A model generated the notes under the pieces. It was not told where the DNA came from and ran no database searches. It was given only the letters and a program-made list of their open reading frames with translations. From the NCBI GenBank assembly GCA_002433065.1, contig DJHK01000001.1:1-64000 (forward strand): a stretch of DNA of 64,000 nt. Reading direction: 5' to 3'. Of the stretch, positions 37,825-48,076 are shown piece by piece (position 1 is the stretch's first letter; each line of letters begins with the position of its first letter). Source of the stretch: Chloroflexi bacterium UBA6622. Lineage in GTDB: Bacteria; Chloroflexota; UBA11872. The translations under genes were made by a program, and so were the position numbers.

Positions 37825-38850
37825 ATGGCACGTGTGGCCCTCATAACACATGAAGGTGCGGCTCACATCCCCGCGTACCTACATGCCATTCGTGACTTGG
37901 ACTCCGTCTCTGAGGCCTGCATCGTGGACGAAGACGGCGCAGTCTTTGACCAAGCCCAAAAAGTTATCGGTGACAAGCTGACCGATACCTATCAGTCGCT
38001 CACAGAAATGCTTCGATCACAAGATCCCATACTTGCCATCGTAACCGCCACAGGCAAGAAAGCCCCTTCACTCATTCGACCAGTGCTGGAGGCCGGTATT
38101 CATGTGCTTGCAGAAAAGCCAGCATGTGTCGAACCGGACGATTTTGCCGACCTGTGCGAGTTATCCGACAAAAAACAGGTTCACTTAATGTTAGCCCTCG
38201 GAAATCGAATTAACCCGTGGGTCCAAGACGCACGAAGGATCTACCAGCAGAATGGCATCGGAGATCTGTACGCCGTGCGCGGCATGACACTCGCCGACCA
38301 GACCCGAATTTGGAACACTGAGCGACGCAATTGGACATTCAATAAATCGGATGCCGGAGGCGGTCATCTCATCTGGCTGGGTATCCACCAACTGGATCTC
38401 ATACTGTTCCTCACAGGGGATCGTATAACCGAGGTTCAAGCAATGGCTCCCAACGTTGGCGGTGGGCCTATCGATGTAGAAGATCTAGCCCTGGTAAATT
38501 TTCGTATGGCGAGCGGCGCACATGGCTCCATGATGTCAGGCTATTTGCTCGATCACGGCTACCAGATCGATACGACGATCTGGGGATCCAAGGGGTGGAT
38601 CCGTCACGGCGCTGGCGACCGCGGGGTACTCGAATGGCATGGCACGGACCCTACAATGAACGCCAACCCCAATCGTCAATTCTCCTACGACTCCTCTACA
38701 GCCGGCTATACGCCATGGGTCCGCGAAACAATACGAGCCGCCCTTGGCGAGACTCCGCCTCCCATCACCGGGGCAGAAGGCTTGGAAGTGCTACGGGCAA
38801 TCTTCGCCGCTTATGAGTCGGCAAGAACAGGACAGACCATCACGATTTGA
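37825..38850 (+). CDS. Gfo/Idh/MocA family oxidoreductase
   Basis: 341 residues. The N-terminal Rossmann half (VALITHEGAAHIPAYLHAI, with a divergent glycine motif) includes HVLAEKPACVEP, the EKP signature of this family; the C-terminal half has the mixed sheet with GGGHLIWLGIHQLDLILFL, where GGHxxxxGxHxxD carries the substrate-site Asp and His. The family oxidises or reduces sugars, inositols and similar compounds with NAD(P). AAGGA lies upstream of the ATG. Divergent from acs and not closely linked to a recognisable pathway, so the substrate is unknown. The 227 bases after it show no clear feature. Confidence 0.87.
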   Translation: MARVALITHEGAAHIPAYLHAIRDLDSVSEACIVDEDGAVFDQAQKVIGDKLTDTYQSLTEMLRSQDPILAIVTATGKKAPSLIRPVLEAGIHVLAEKPACVEPDDFADLCELSDKKQVHLMLALGNRINPWVQDARRIYQQNGIGDLYAVRGMTLADQTRIWNTERRNWTFNKSDAGGGHLIWLGIHQLDLILFLTGDRITEVQAMAPNVGGGPIDVEDLALVNFRMASGAHGSMMSGYLLDHGYQIDTTIWGSKGWIRHGAGDRGVLEWHGTDPTMNANPNRQFSYDSSTAGYTPWVRETIRAALGETPPPITGAEGLEVLRAIFAAYESARTGQTITI

Positions 38851-39077
38851 GCCAAACAAACTCCTGAACATCTAATGATGGGGATCAGATGCCTCGACTT
38901 TCTCCCTTGCCCCTCCAACTTACGCTCCAATTACTTGCGTGAACAAAAGCAGCGCGGAAGTGCAACAAATCTGCCCGCTTTGAGTTCCTTTAGGTCACAC
39001 ACGAGGTAGCCTGTAGTAATAGATCGACACCTTTATAAACTCAACTAGGATTTATAGACCCTCCACAACAAAACCAA

Positions 39078-39761
39078 ATGCTATTTGATTTCCAAACTCA
39101 CACATTCCTAAGCGACGGAGAGCTTTCACCAATGGAACTTCTCCGCCGCTGCCATGTAAATGGATATACAGCAGTGGCAATCACAGACCACGCCAGCCCG
39201 GCAAACGTTCAGGACGTCCTAGAAGCCCTGACCCGTGACTGCCGAGAAGCCGAAAATGCTTGGGAACTAGTTGCAATACCAGGTGTCGAAATCACGCATG
39301 TGCCACCACGGTCAATCGACCGTGTTGCCCGTATGGCCGTGGATGCTGGAGCTGAATTCGTTGCGGTCCACGGTGAGACAATTGCTGAACCGGTAGAAGC
39401 GGGAACCAACCGGGCTGCGCTGGAATCTGAGCACGTCAACGCACTCGTTCATCCGGGCTTATTGAGTCCAGAACTCGGCCAAGTAGCTCGAGAGAACAAA
39501 AAATTCGTAGAACTGTCTGCCCGCAGAGGCCACTCGCTCACAAATGGTCACGTCGCCAATGTATGCAGGGAGGCCGGCGTCAGAATGCTGGTTAACAGTG
39601 ATGCCCATGCTCCTGATGACCTCCTGTCAGAAGCGTTAGCCCGTCGTGTAGCACGCGGAGCCGGTCTAAATGCGGATGAGACCGAAACAGTGCTAATTGA
39701 TAACCCTCTCGCACTGTTAGATCTTCTGGGCAAATCAATATCCGAGAAAACGACAACTTGA
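39078..39761 (+). CDS. PHP-domain phosphoesterase-like protein
   Basis: 227 residues of the PHP (polymerase and histidinol phosphatase) fold with metal-site motifs ITDHASP, IPGVEITH, ALVHPGLL and NSDAHAPDD. The first motif reads FDFQTHTFLSDGEL, where relatives have DLHTHT, so the first metal histidine (residue 6) is Gln; the rest of the site is intact. The ATG has no visible ribosome binding site; a TATAGA lies at 39053-39058, and transcription starting near the ATG is possible. The stop overlaps the TTG start of lon by four bases, so translation of lon is coupled to this gene. Confidence 0.85.
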   Translation: MLFDFQTHTFLSDGELSPMELLRRCHVNGYTAVAITDHASPANVQDVLEALTRDCREAENAWELVAIPGVEITHVPPRSIDRVARMAVDAGAEFVAVHGETIAEPVEAGTNRAALESEHVNALVHPGLLSPELGQVARENKKFVELSARRGHSLTNGHVANVCREAGVRMLVNSDAHAPDDLLSEALARRVARGAGLNADETETVLIDNPLALLDLLGKSISEKTTT

Positions 39762-42190
39762 CTCCTCCATCAAAGCCCTCCAAAAAAAAACAAACGTCGC
39801 CGGACAACACATCCACGGCCTCGCCGACAGAAACATCTGCCGATGCCGTTGACTTGGATGCCGAAACCCAACTGCCATCAGAGATAAATCTTCCTGTCCT
39901 CCCGCTTCGGGGAGAAACCCTATTCCCAATCCCAGACTCTGTGCATTCGTTCGTTGTAGGCCGCGAGAAATCCGTAGCAGCTATTGAAGAAGCTCTATCG
40001 AAAGACCGACGAATTCTGCTTATTGGTCAGCAGGATCCCGAACTCGAATCCGTTGACTTGAACGATCTATATGAAATTGGCACTGAGGCCTCTATCGTCA
40101 GAATGCTCAAGCTCCCGGATGGAACCACTAGTGTGCTTGTCGAAGGCGAGCGCCGGCTACGAGCGGTAAATACAATATCTGAACAACCGTTTTTGCGGGT
40201 TGCCAGTTGGCCGGTCGATGATCTGGATGAATCACCCCAAGTCGCCAAGGATCTCATGCCGCGAGCACTGGACCTATTCCATCGAGTTGTCGAACTCAGT
40301 GACTCGATCCCAGAAGACTCGTACATCAGAGCTATAAACACTGAAACACCTGGATCCCTTGCAGATGTGGTTGCTGCTTCTCTACCCCTGCTCCCTGATA
40401 TTCACCAAGAGGTTTTGGAAATACGTGAAGTTTCCGAACGGCTAACCCTTGTTATTCAGGTGTTAGAGGAAGAAATACGAGTACTTGAGCTCGAAGAGAC
40501 TGTTCGTAATGGGGTTCGCAAAGAAGTTGAGAAAGACCAACGAGACCTAATCCTCCGTGAGCAACTGCGAACGATCACCAAAGAATTGGGCGAACCTAAC
40601 GCACAAAGCGCTGAGATCGAGGCCTTTCGCAAGAAGCTCAATTCGAGAAAGTTCCCTGCAGCAGTGATTGAACGAGGACTAAAAGACATTGAACGGCTCA
40701 GCTCCATGCCACAAGGATCCCCGGAAGCAAGCATGGTTAGATCGTACCTAGAGTGGCTGACTGAGCTGCCATGGAAAAAACGATCAAGAGACACTACAAA
40801 TATTCGTGATGCGGCCAAAATTCTGGCCAGTCATCACCACGGTCTAGACCGAGTCAAGGAACGACTGCTCGAATACATAGCGGTGCGTCGCCTTGCCAGA
40901 AATTCACGAAGCCCAATCTTATGCTTCGTCGGTCCCCCGGGAGTAGGAAAAACAAGCCTCGGACGATCGATTGCTGAAGCTCTCTCCAGAAAATTCGTTC
41001 GGGTCTCGCTTGGAGGAGTCAGAGACGAAGCAGAAATACGCGGACATCGCATGACCTACATCGGTTCAATGCCCGGACGAATACTTCAAATGATGAGACG
41101 AGCAGGAACGGTCAACCCAGTATTCATGATCGATGAAGTCGACAAGCTGGGAATGGATTTCCGTGGAGACCCGTCCGCCGCGCTTCTGGAAGTGCTAGAC
41201 CCAGAACAAAACCATACGTTTAGCGATCACTATATAGAAATACCGTACGACCTCAGCCGAGCTATTTTTATTGCCACGGCCAATACTCTGGACAACCTAC
41301 CGCCAGCTCTAGTAGATCGAATGGAAGTCATTGATCTACCCGGGTATGTAGAAGACGAGAAAGTCGCCATTGCCGAAAAATTTCTTATCGAAAGAGAAAT
41401 TATTGAGCACGGACTTCAGTCTGGCGGGGTGAAATTTACCCGAGGTTCCATCGTAAGGATTATCCGTGAGTACACCCAAGAAGCTGGCGTACGAGGACTT
41501 ACCCGTTCGATAGCCACGATTGTTCGAAAGCATGCAGTGTTACGAGCTGAGAGCAGTGAGCAAGGCTGGGAAGTCGGTGAGTCGGATGTTCCAAAACACT
41601 TAGGCCCCGCAAAATTTAGATTTGGCATGGCTGAAGCAGAAGACAGCGTGGCCGTAGCAACTGCGGTGTTTAACACGCCATCTGGCGGTGACCTAGCCCC
41701 GATAGAAGTGATACTGGCACCAGGGACCGGACAAGTTGAACTAACGGGACTCATGGGCAACATAATGCAAGAGTCAGCGCACGCTGCTCTGACTTACGCC
41801 CGAGCTCATGCTTCGAGACTAGGTTACAAAGACGTCGATTTCTCAAAACAGGATGTTCATGTGCATGTGCCCTCCGGTTCACTTCCTAAAGAGGGGCCTT
41901 CCGCTGGGCTCGCAATGGCCATTGCACTGATCTCGGCTCTTACAAAAAAGAAAGTCCGCCGCGACGTCATCCTTACAGGAGAAATCACATTACAGGGTCG
42001 CGTCCTTCCGGTAGGAAGCATTAAGGCAAAAGTTCTGGCCGCTCATCGCGCTGGTATCGGCAAATTCGTGATGCCCAAAAGTAATCGACAGGATTTAGTT
42101 GATCTTCCAGAACATGTGCGAAAACAAATGGATTTTGTTGAAGTAGCTAATTTAAATGATGCCCTGTCACAAACAATTCGTCTTGCATAA
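39758..42190 (+). CDS. lon: ATP-dependent protease Lon (LonA)
   Basis: 810 residues, typical for LonA. A hydrophilic Ser/Thr-rich N-terminus (~1-40) precedes the substrate-binding LAN domain ([13 protein letters not shown]) and the coiled region; AAA+ Walker [10 protein letters not shown] at ~392-400, Walker [10 protein letters not shown], and the protease domain with catalytic Ser715 in [10 protein letters not shown] and Lys758 in [12 protein letters not shown]. It degrades misfolded and regulatory proteins in the cytoplasm. The start is a TTG in a TTGA overlap with the PHP gene. No CIRCE-like operator is seen upstream of the pair. Confidence 0.97.
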   Translation: MTPPSKPSKKKQTSPDNTSTASPTETSADAVDLDAETQLPSEINLPVLPLRGETLFPIPDSVHSFVVGREKSVAAIEEALSKDRRILLIGQQDPELESVDLNDLYEIGTEASIVRMLKLPDGTTSVLVEGERRLRAVNTISEQPFLRVASWPVDDLDESPQVAKDLMPRALDLFHRVVELSDSIPEDSYIRAINTETPGSLADVVAASLPLLPDIHQEVLEIREVSERLTLVIQVLEEEIRVLELEETVRNGVRKEVEKDQRDLILREQLRTITKELGEPNAQSAEIEAFRKKLNSRKFPAAVIERGLKDIERLSSMPQGSPEASMVRSYLEWLTELPWKKRSRDTTNIRDAAKILASHHHGLDRVKERLLEYIAVRRLARNSRSPILCFVGPPGVGKTSLGRSIAEALSRKFVRVSLGGVRDEAEIRGHRMTYIGSMPGRILQMMRRAGTVNPVFMIDEVDKLGMDFRGDPSAALLEVLDPEQNHTFSDHYIEIPYDLSRAIFIATANTLDNLPPALVDRMEVIDLPGYVEDEKVAIAEKFLIEREIIEHGLQSGGVKFTRGSIVRIIREYTQEAGVRGLTRSIATIVRKHAVLRAESSEQGWEVGESDVPKHLGPAKFRFGMAEAEDSVAVATAVFNTPSGGDLAPIEVILAPGTGQVELTGLMGNIMQESAHAALTYARAHASRLGYKDVDFSKQDVHVHVPSGSLPKEGPSAGLAMAIALISALTKKKVRRDVILTGEITLQGRVLPVGSIKAKVLAAHRAGIGKFVMPKSNRQDLVDLPEHVRKQMDFVEVANLNDALSQTIRLA

Positions 42191-42279
42191 ACCATCTTCT
42201 CGTTATCCTGCACCGTTCCGACCGCTATGCTGATGGAATCGAGGCCTTGCCCTCGCTATAACTGACACTTGGAACTGAC

Positions 42280-43335
42280 ATGTTCGGCCCATTCAGCGCC
42301 CTACTGGGACTATTTAGTCGAGATCTCGGCATTGATCTCGGCACTGCCAACACGCTTGTCTACGTCAAAGATCGTGGCGTTGTTTTGTCTGAACCGTCGG
42401 TCGTCGCCATCGAGACACAGACTTCCCGTGTCCTCGCGGTTGGTGCGGAAGCCAAGAAAATGGTCGGAAGAACGCCAACAAACATAGTCGCAATCCGCCC
42501 ACTTCGAGACGGAGTTATAGCCGATTTCGATACCGTCCATGCAATGCTCGAGTATTTCATTGGTCGCGTTCACGGAGATCTACCAATCGCAGCACGCCCT
42601 AGAGTCATCGTCGGGGTTCCATCGGGTGTTACCGAGGTTGAAAAGCGTGCTGTCCATGAAGCCAGTCTTCAAGCCGGAGCCCGAGAGGTTTACTTGATCG
42701 AGGAACCAATGGCTGCCGCTATAGGAGCAGGGCAGCCAATTCAGGAAGCCACTGGAAGTATGATTGTTGATATTGGTGGAGGGACCACCGAAGTTGCTGT
42801 TGTGTCTTTAGGCGGCGTCGTAGTTAGTCACAGTATTCGAGTAGCAGGGGACGAGATAGATGAACATATCGTTGAATACTGTCGAAGCGACCATACCCTC
42901 CTGATAGGGGAACGCACTGCAGAGTCATGCAAAATCGCCGTTGGATCGGCCTTCCCAGGTCTACAAGAAGAAACCACCATCGTCCGAGGACGCGATTTGC
43001 AAACCGGACTCCCACGTCAAGTGGAACTGACATCCAGCCAAGTCCGTGAGGCAATCAGTGGTCCAGTTACGGAGATCGTTGACAACATCAAGTTAGCCAT
43101 TGAAGCAACACCTCCGGAACTACTGGCCGATGTCATGGAACAAGGCATCTATCTCGCTGGAGGGGGAGCAATGCTTGGCGGACTAGATAAGCGGATCGAG
43201 CAAGAAACAGACATCCCCGTGCACATTGCGAATAATGCGCTAGAGGCAGTGGTGCGCGGCACGGGCGCCTGTCTCCACAATCTCGAAGCTTTTCGAGAAG
43301 TCTTCGTCGCAGACAACGCGGCGCCATATGGCTAG
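42280..43335 (+). CDS. mreB: Rod-shape protein MreB
   Basis: 351 residues, an actin homologue that forms membrane-bound filaments guiding lateral wall synthesis. Phosphate-1 motif DLGIDLGTANTLVYVKDRG at the N-terminus, phosphate-2 VDIGGGTTEVAVVS, adenosine motif near YLAGGGAMLGGLD. The N-terminal MFGPFSALLGLFSR is amphipathic enough for membrane binding. First gene of the elongation cluster, 89 bases after lon; TATAAC occurs at 42260-42265 without a matching -35. mreC follows after 11 bases. Confidence 0.97.
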   Translation: MFGPFSALLGLFSRDLGIDLGTANTLVYVKDRGVVLSEPSVVAIETQTSRVLAVGAEAKKMVGRTPTNIVAIRPLRDGVIADFDTVHAMLEYFIGRVHGDLPIAARPRVIVGVPSGVTEVEKRAVHEASLQAGAREVYLIEEPMAAAIGAGQPIQEATGSMIVDIGGGTTEVAVVSLGGVVVSHSIRVAGDEIDEHIVEYCRSDHTLLIGERTAESCKIAVGSAFPGLQEETTIVRGRDLQTGLPRQVELTSSQVREAISGPVTEIVDNIKLAIEATPPELLADVMEQGIYLAGGGAMLGGLDKRIEQETDIPVHIANNALEAVVRGTGACLHNLEAFREVFVADNAAPYG

Positions 43336-43346
43336 CTAGCAGCTCA

Positions 43347-44171
43347 ATGCGTGGCGGCCAACGATCAATCCTACTCTTGTTGGTCATTGTTGGAATTAGC
43401 CTCTTGCTAACCATGCTTCGAGGCACAGGACCAGGTATCTCGGTAGAAGGTTTCGTGCAGAATCTTGTCTCACCTGTACGTTCTGCCACGACTAGCATCG
43501 CAGCAAGAAGCTCACAAACAATTGCTGATCTACAACGTATTGGTGAACTCCAGAAGGAAAATCAACTCCTTAAAAAAGAGGTTTCCGAACTTAGAACCCT
43601 CTCATCCCAGCAGGAGTCGGCCGAACGAGAAAACGAATATTTACGTGAAGCTTTAGCATACAAACAACAAAACACCGAATTGTCTCTCCTTACAGCTCAA
43701 GTGGTTGGTTTGGACAGCGTAGACGCGCTTAGCACCGTGATGATCGACCGTGGCGCGAACGACGGCGTACGTGTAGGCATGGCCGTCGTCTCCAGAGGGC
43801 ATCTAGCCGGACGAGTTTTGGCAGTAACGTCAACTTCAGCACATGTTCTTCCAATAGACAGTCCGCAAAGCTCGGTGCATGCGGTAACCATAGGTGCCCC
43901 CGGAGGAACCGACGGGATCATCACGAGTGATGGTGGCAAATACCTGACGCTAACCCGAATAGATCCTGAAGCTGTGTTGAAAGTCGGGGACGAGGTTGAA
44001 ACTTCTGGCTTGGCAGGAAGATTTCCGCGAGGGCTCGTTATTGGTCGTGTCCTATCAATACATTCCTCTCCAGCAAGTGTCTTTAGAGAAGCAGTTATAG
44101 ATCGATTCGAGCGGACCAAAGATCTGGACATACTACAGGTCGTCATATCAAAAGTAGCCCGGCCTGCATGA
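43347..44171 (+). CDS. mreC: Rod-shape-determining protein MreC
   Basis: 274 residues. One N-terminal membrane helix (SILLLLVIVGISLLLTML), then a coiled coil (~60-105, with ELQKENQLLKKEVSELR) and the two beta-barrel lobes typical of MreC (DRGANDGVRVGMAVVS, GDEVETSGLAGRFPRGLVIG). It scaffolds the elongation complex outside the membrane and binds PBP2. It lies 11 bases after mreB in the usual order mreB-mreC-mreD. Confidence 0.93.
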   Translation: MRGGQRSILLLLVIVGISLLLTMLRGTGPGISVEGFVQNLVSPVRSATTSIAARSSQTIADLQRIGELQKENQLLKKEVSELRTLSSQQESAERENEYLREALAYKQQNTELSLLTAQVVGLDSVDALSTVMIDRGANDGVRVGMAVVSRGHLAGRVLAVTSTSAHVLPIDSPQSSVHAVTIGAPGGTDGIITSDGGKYLTLTRIDPEAVLKVGDEVETSGLAGRFPRGLVIGRVLSIHSSPASVFREAVIDRFERTKDLDILQVVISKVARPA

Positions 44172-44375
44172 CGCTCAACCCACGATAGTCGAAAGCAGTT
44201 TGTTGCCAATGCCTGTAGGTTAATAACCGCCAGTAAAGACCTGCCCCAATGCCACCTAACCTCCCTCTATGTCAGTACTATCCTTAGTGTCGACACATGA
44301 CAGTTTGATGATAGATACGACTCAACCAATACTTGGTCATCTCAATTTGGCGAACAAGTACCCAAAGATATCCGG
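44172..44375 (+). promoter_or_regulatory. mreC-mreD spacer with a possible internal promoter
   Basis: 204 bases, unusually long inside an mre cluster, with no gene. TTGATG (44305-44310) and AATACT (44328-44333) are 17 bases apart, each matching four of six consensus positions, so a weak promoter for mreD and the genes after it is possible. Confidence 0.22.
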
Positions 44376-44951
44376 GTGGCTTCAACTGTGACAGTGACCA
44401 AGATACAAGCAACGCAGCGAGGCTGGATTCCACGCGCCAATTCAATTGGAACAGTTGTGCTTATCCTTATTATGGTTCTGTTCCAATCATCAGTTTTTCC
44501 CTACTTTCAAATCGCAGGTGTCCGCCCATCACTGGTCCTGGTCACAGTCATCGTTCTAGCTAAAACCAGCAGTAGCAGCAGAATTCTCGTCTGGGCTTTC
44601 GCATCAGGCTTATTTGTCGACCTATTATCCGTGTCGCCGATCGGTACAAACGCGCTACTGTTTACGCTGTTGGTAGTTGTCGTAGATGCGCGCAGCCAAC
44701 GTTTCGAACAAGTCAGCCTTGCCTCTACTATCTTGAGTGTTGCGATCGCGTTACTGCTGTACTACCCAGCAATTGTCTTAGCAATGCAGCTAAACGGTTT
44801 CGAAGTGAACTGGCGCACGCAAGTTCTGGACCGACTTCCATTTGCAAGCCTAGTGAACATCTTTTTCGCCTTACTTATGTACCCGGTTCTACGTCTGCTG
44901 AGGAAGAACCAACGACCGAGTAGCACACCCAGACTTCAAAGCATCGGCTAG
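44376..44951 (+). CDS. mreD: Rod-shape-determining protein MreD
   Basis: 191 residues from the GTG at 44376; GTGs at 44388 and 44394 are also possible and no ribosome binding site decides. Five or so hydrophobic segments (FQSSVFPYFQIAGVRPSLVL near the N-terminus; FASGLFVDLLSVSPIGTNAL is the MreD signature region), ending in a basic tail. An integral membrane part of the elongation complex. Assigned from topology, the DLLSxSPxGxNAL motif and its place between mreC and PBP2. Confidence 0.87.
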   Translation: MASTVTVTKIQATQRGWIPRANSIGTVVLILIMVLFQSSVFPYFQIAGVRPSLVLVTVIVLAKTSSSSRILVWAFASGLFVDLLSVSPIGTNALLFTLLVVVVDARSQRFEQVSLASTILSVAIALLLYYPAIVLAMQLNGFEVNWRTQVLDRLPFASLVNIFFALLMYPVLRLLRKNQRPSSTPRLQSIG

Positions 44952-44957
44952 GGAAAC

Positions 44958-46913
44958 GTGGCTAATTTTCAACAGCACAACAAGCGAGGTTCGATTGGGT
45001 ATTCACACCCTGAAGCACGGCCAGGCGCTGGAGGACCGCCTGCTGATGGATCCCGACGGGCACTTATCCTGGGAGGCGCAGCCTTGATTGGAAACGCCGC
45101 GCTCATCGGTCGGCTGTGGCAGCTTCAGGTAGTCGAGTCCGCGAAGTACAAAGAACAAGCGCTACGAAATCGGGCACGTACTGAATCCATCCATCCCGTT
45201 AGAGGACTTATCTACGACCGCAACGGCGAACCACTAGTGAGAAATATCCCGATTTATAGCGCCTGGCTCACAGCCTCGAAATTGTCTGCAGAACGGGAAA
45301 CACCAGTCCTCTCTAATGTTGCAACATTAACTGGAGAGTCGTTACAAGAACTCCAGTTCAAACTTGATCAAGCAAAACAGTCGCCCACTAAAGCCATTCA
45401 GATAGCCGACGCAATACCCCGGGAATCCGCGCTTGCCATTGAGGAGCGACAACACGATCTCCCCGGAATCTCTATCCGGACAGCCATACGGCGAAGCTAC
45501 AAACATGGAAACACATTTGGTCACATCATCGGATTTACAGGGCCGATACCGGCTGAAGAGGTATCTGCCTATCAAGAACGTGGCGTCCTGTTCGACGAAC
45601 ATATAGGACGCTCCGGCCTAGAAAAGACCTTACAGAGTGAGTTGCGAGGCCGTGACGGTGCGAAACGACTTGAAATTGATGCATTCGGACGAACTTTCCA
45701 AGAAGTTTCATCGCAAACACCTGTCGTCGGATCAAATGCTGTACTCACACTAGCGGTAAATGAGCAAAACGCGGTTCGAGAAATTCTGGCTCGACACCTC
45801 GCCCTACGTAAACAGGGGGCTGGCGTGGTGGTCGTGTTACGTCCTGACACTGGAGAAGTAGTAGCACTGGTTAGTCTTCCCGATTATGACAACAACGTAT
45901 TTGCTAAAGGGGTCTCCAACAAAGATTACGAGCTCCTAGCAAGCGATCCTAGAAGGCCTCTAATTAACCACGCTATCTCGGGCCTTTATCCCCCGGGTTC
46001 AACATATAAATTAGTGGCTGCGAGTGGCGCATTAGAATCTCGGATCATACTGCCCGAAAGCAATATCAAGTGCGATGGTCAATTAATTCTGAAGGACGGG
46101 TGGGCCTTTAACGATTGGTTGCCGCAAGGACACGGCCTGGTAAACCTCGAACGAGCAATTGCTGAATCGTGCAACATCTATTTCTACAACGTGTCCGGCG
46201 GCAATCCTTACACAAACCTAACGGGGCTTGGTAACCGCCGTTTGTCAGAATTTGAACGAGGTTTTGGATTTGGTACTGCCACACGCATTGATCTTCCAAG
46301 CGAGGCAGCTGGCGTCGTTCCAACTTCAGGTTGGAAGAACGACGCCAAGCTAGGACCGTGGGTAACAGGAGACACCTACCACTCCGCGATAGGCCAAGGC
46401 CTAGTTCAGGTAACACCTTTACAAATCGCTAACATGTATGCAGCGATTGGAAATGGTGGCCGATTAATGCGGCCCAAAATCGTAGACAAGCTTCTGAACC
46501 CGGAAGGCCAAATAGTCAAAACTTTCCAGCCAGAACTTCTAGGAAAACTGCCGGTCAGCCATAGTCACCTGCGTCTTCTGCAACGAGGACTCTTACAGGC
46601 TGTAAACGGTTCTTCTGGAACAGGCACACGCGCACAGTCATCCTATGCAGTTGTTGCTGGAAAGACCGGTACGGCCGAGTACAGTGGGCAACGTGACCCA
46701 GAGGGACGCCTACCAAGTCACGCGTGGTTTTCTGGGTATGCGCCCGCCTCAAAACCAGAATATGCGTTCGCGGTCCTAGTACGAGACGGCGGCGAGGGAT
46801 CTTTTGCAGCCGCGCCAATCGCTAGAGATATCGTCGACTACTTGATGACCGGTCAAATGCCACCTCTTCCGCAAGACCGTCCCGATTTTGTATCTCCGGA
46901 CCGAAGACTATGA
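44958..46913 (+). CDS. mrdA: Penicillin-binding protein 2 (elongation transpeptidase)
   Basis: 651 residues. One N-terminal membrane helix (ALILGGAALIGNAALIGRLW), PBP dimerisation region with RGLIYDRNGEPLVRNIP, then the transpeptidase domain: Ser348 in PPGSTYKLV (SxxK), SCN in IAESCNIYF, and Lys569 in AGKTGTAEYS (KTG). Cross-links peptidoglycan during cell elongation together with RodA. GTG start with AGGGA just upstream, six bases after mreD; its stop overlaps the rodA ATG (ATGA). Confidence 0.95.
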   Translation: MANFQQHNKRGSIGYSHPEARPGAGGPPADGSRRALILGGAALIGNAALIGRLWQLQVVESAKYKEQALRNRARTESIHPVRGLIYDRNGEPLVRNIPIYSAWLTASKLSAERETPVLSNVATLTGESLQELQFKLDQAKQSPTKAIQIADAIPRESALAIEERQHDLPGISIRTAIRRSYKHGNTFGHIIGFTGPIPAEEVSAYQERGVLFDEHIGRSGLEKTLQSELRGRDGAKRLEIDAFGRTFQEVSSQTPVVGSNAVLTLAVNEQNAVREILARHLALRKQGAGVVVVLRPDTGEVVALVSLPDYDNNVFAKGVSNKDYELLASDPRRPLINHAISGLYPPGSTYKLVAASGALESRIILPESNIKCDGQLILKDGWAFNDWLPQGHGLVNLERAIAESCNIYFYNVSGGNPYTNLTGLGNRRLSEFERGFGFGTATRIDLPSEAAGVVPTSGWKNDAKLGPWVTGDTYHSAIGQGLVQVTPLQIANMYAAIGNGGRLMRPKIVDKLLNPEGQIVKTFQPELLGKLPVSHSHLRLLQRGLLQAVNGSSGTGTRAQSSYAVVAGKTGTAEYSGQRDPEGRLPSHAWFSGYAPASKPEYAFAVLVRDGGEGSFAAAPIARDIVDYLMTGQMPPLPQDRPDFVSPDRRL

Positions 46914-48076
46914 TGCGCATCCTTCTACTGCGGATTGACTGGGCAACGCTGATATCCGCCTTAGCCCTAATCGGACTTGGAATCCTAATGTTGCAAACAA
47001 CCTCAAGCCCTGAAGCACAAGGCCTCGAGAGTAGAGCCGTCCAGCAAGCGGCGTTGGCCGGAATTGGCTTGGTTTTAGCAATTTCAATGTCACAAATTGA
47101 CTACAGGTTTCTCAAGGGGCTTGCCATTCCCGCCTACATTGGTGGCCTTATAGCACTTTGTCTTGTCCTTTTTGTTGGAGACGCTAGCCTGGGTGCCCGT
47201 CGTTGGTTTGACCTCGGTTTGATTGTGATACAACCATCCGAAATCATGAAGATTGCAGCCATTGTCTTCTTCGCTAAGCATCTCTCCGAACGACGTGAAT
47301 CGATCCGTTCCCTTCGTTCAGTGCTAACCAGCCTGGTAATCGCTCTCTTTCCAGTTGGCCTGATCCTACTAGAGCCAGATTTAGGCACGGCCGTGGTTTT
47401 TCTGTGTATATGGCTGGCCATGATTTTTGTCGCCGGTGCACGAGCATGGCATCTGGTTCTACCAATAGGCGTCGGACTCGCGGCGTTTCCATTTGGATGG
47501 TTTTTCGCACAGGACTACATGAGGCAACGTTTCGTAATGTTCTTTAATCCAAGCAGTGATCCATTAGGCGCTGGCTACAACGTGCTGCAAGCACAAATAT
47601 CAATCGGGTCAGGCGGATACTTCGGCCAAGGCGTTGGTCAAGGCACTCAATCCAACCTCGAGTTCCTACGTGTCAAAGACACAGACTTTATTTTTGCGAT
47701 GCTTGGAGAACAGCTTGGACTCGTAGGCACTCTAGGTCTGGTGCTTTTTTTCGCGCTGCTAATAACTCAAGCAATTTTTATAGCGCTCAGAGCCCGAGAC
47801 ACCTTCGGCCAACTGCTAGCAATCGGCGTAGCTGCGATGCTCTTCACACAGTCATTCGTCAATATCGGAATGAATGTGGGACTAATGCCAGTAACCGGAA
47901 TAACCCTGCCTTTAGTGAGTTTTGGAAAGAATTCTCTGTTGGTAACCCTTGTTGGTATAGGATTCCTGCTAAGTGTCCACACCCACCGCACATCTGCTCC
48001 ATTCCGACAGCAATCGGTCCAATTGGTGTCAGGTGCATTGACGTCAGTGCGTTCGAGAATCGACCCGCGACGATGA
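46910..48076 (+). CDS. rodA: Peptidoglycan glycosyltransferase RodA (SEDS family)
   Basis: 388 residues, about ten membrane helices. SEDS signatures: GARRWFDLGLIVIQPSEIMK, the loop KDTDFIFAMLGEQLGL with the essential Asp, and TGITLPLVSFGKNSLL. In relatives the last motif usually reads LPFxSYGGSS; here G-K-N-S, a change in a conserved spot. It polymerises lipid II into glycan strands with PBP2. Coupled to both neighbours by ATGA overlaps: mrdA before and thrB after. Confidence 0.94.
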   Translation: MMRILLLRIDWATLISALALIGLGILMLQTTSSPEAQGLESRAVQQAALAGIGLVLAISMSQIDYRFLKGLAIPAYIGGLIALCLVLFVGDASLGARRWFDLGLIVIQPSEIMKIAAIVFFAKHLSERRESIRSLRSVLTSLVIALFPVGLILLEPDLGTAVVFLCIWLAMIFVAGARAWHLVLPIGVGLAAFPFGWFFAQDYMRQRFVMFFNPSSDPLGAGYNVLQAQISIGSGGYFGQGVGQGTQSNLEFLRVKDTDFIFAMLGEQLGLVGTLGLVLFFALLITQAIFIALRARDTFGQLLAIGVAAMLFTQSFVNIGMNVGLMPVTGITLPLVSFGKNSLLVTLVGIGFLLSVHTHRTSAPFRQQSVQLVSGALTSVRSRIDPRR

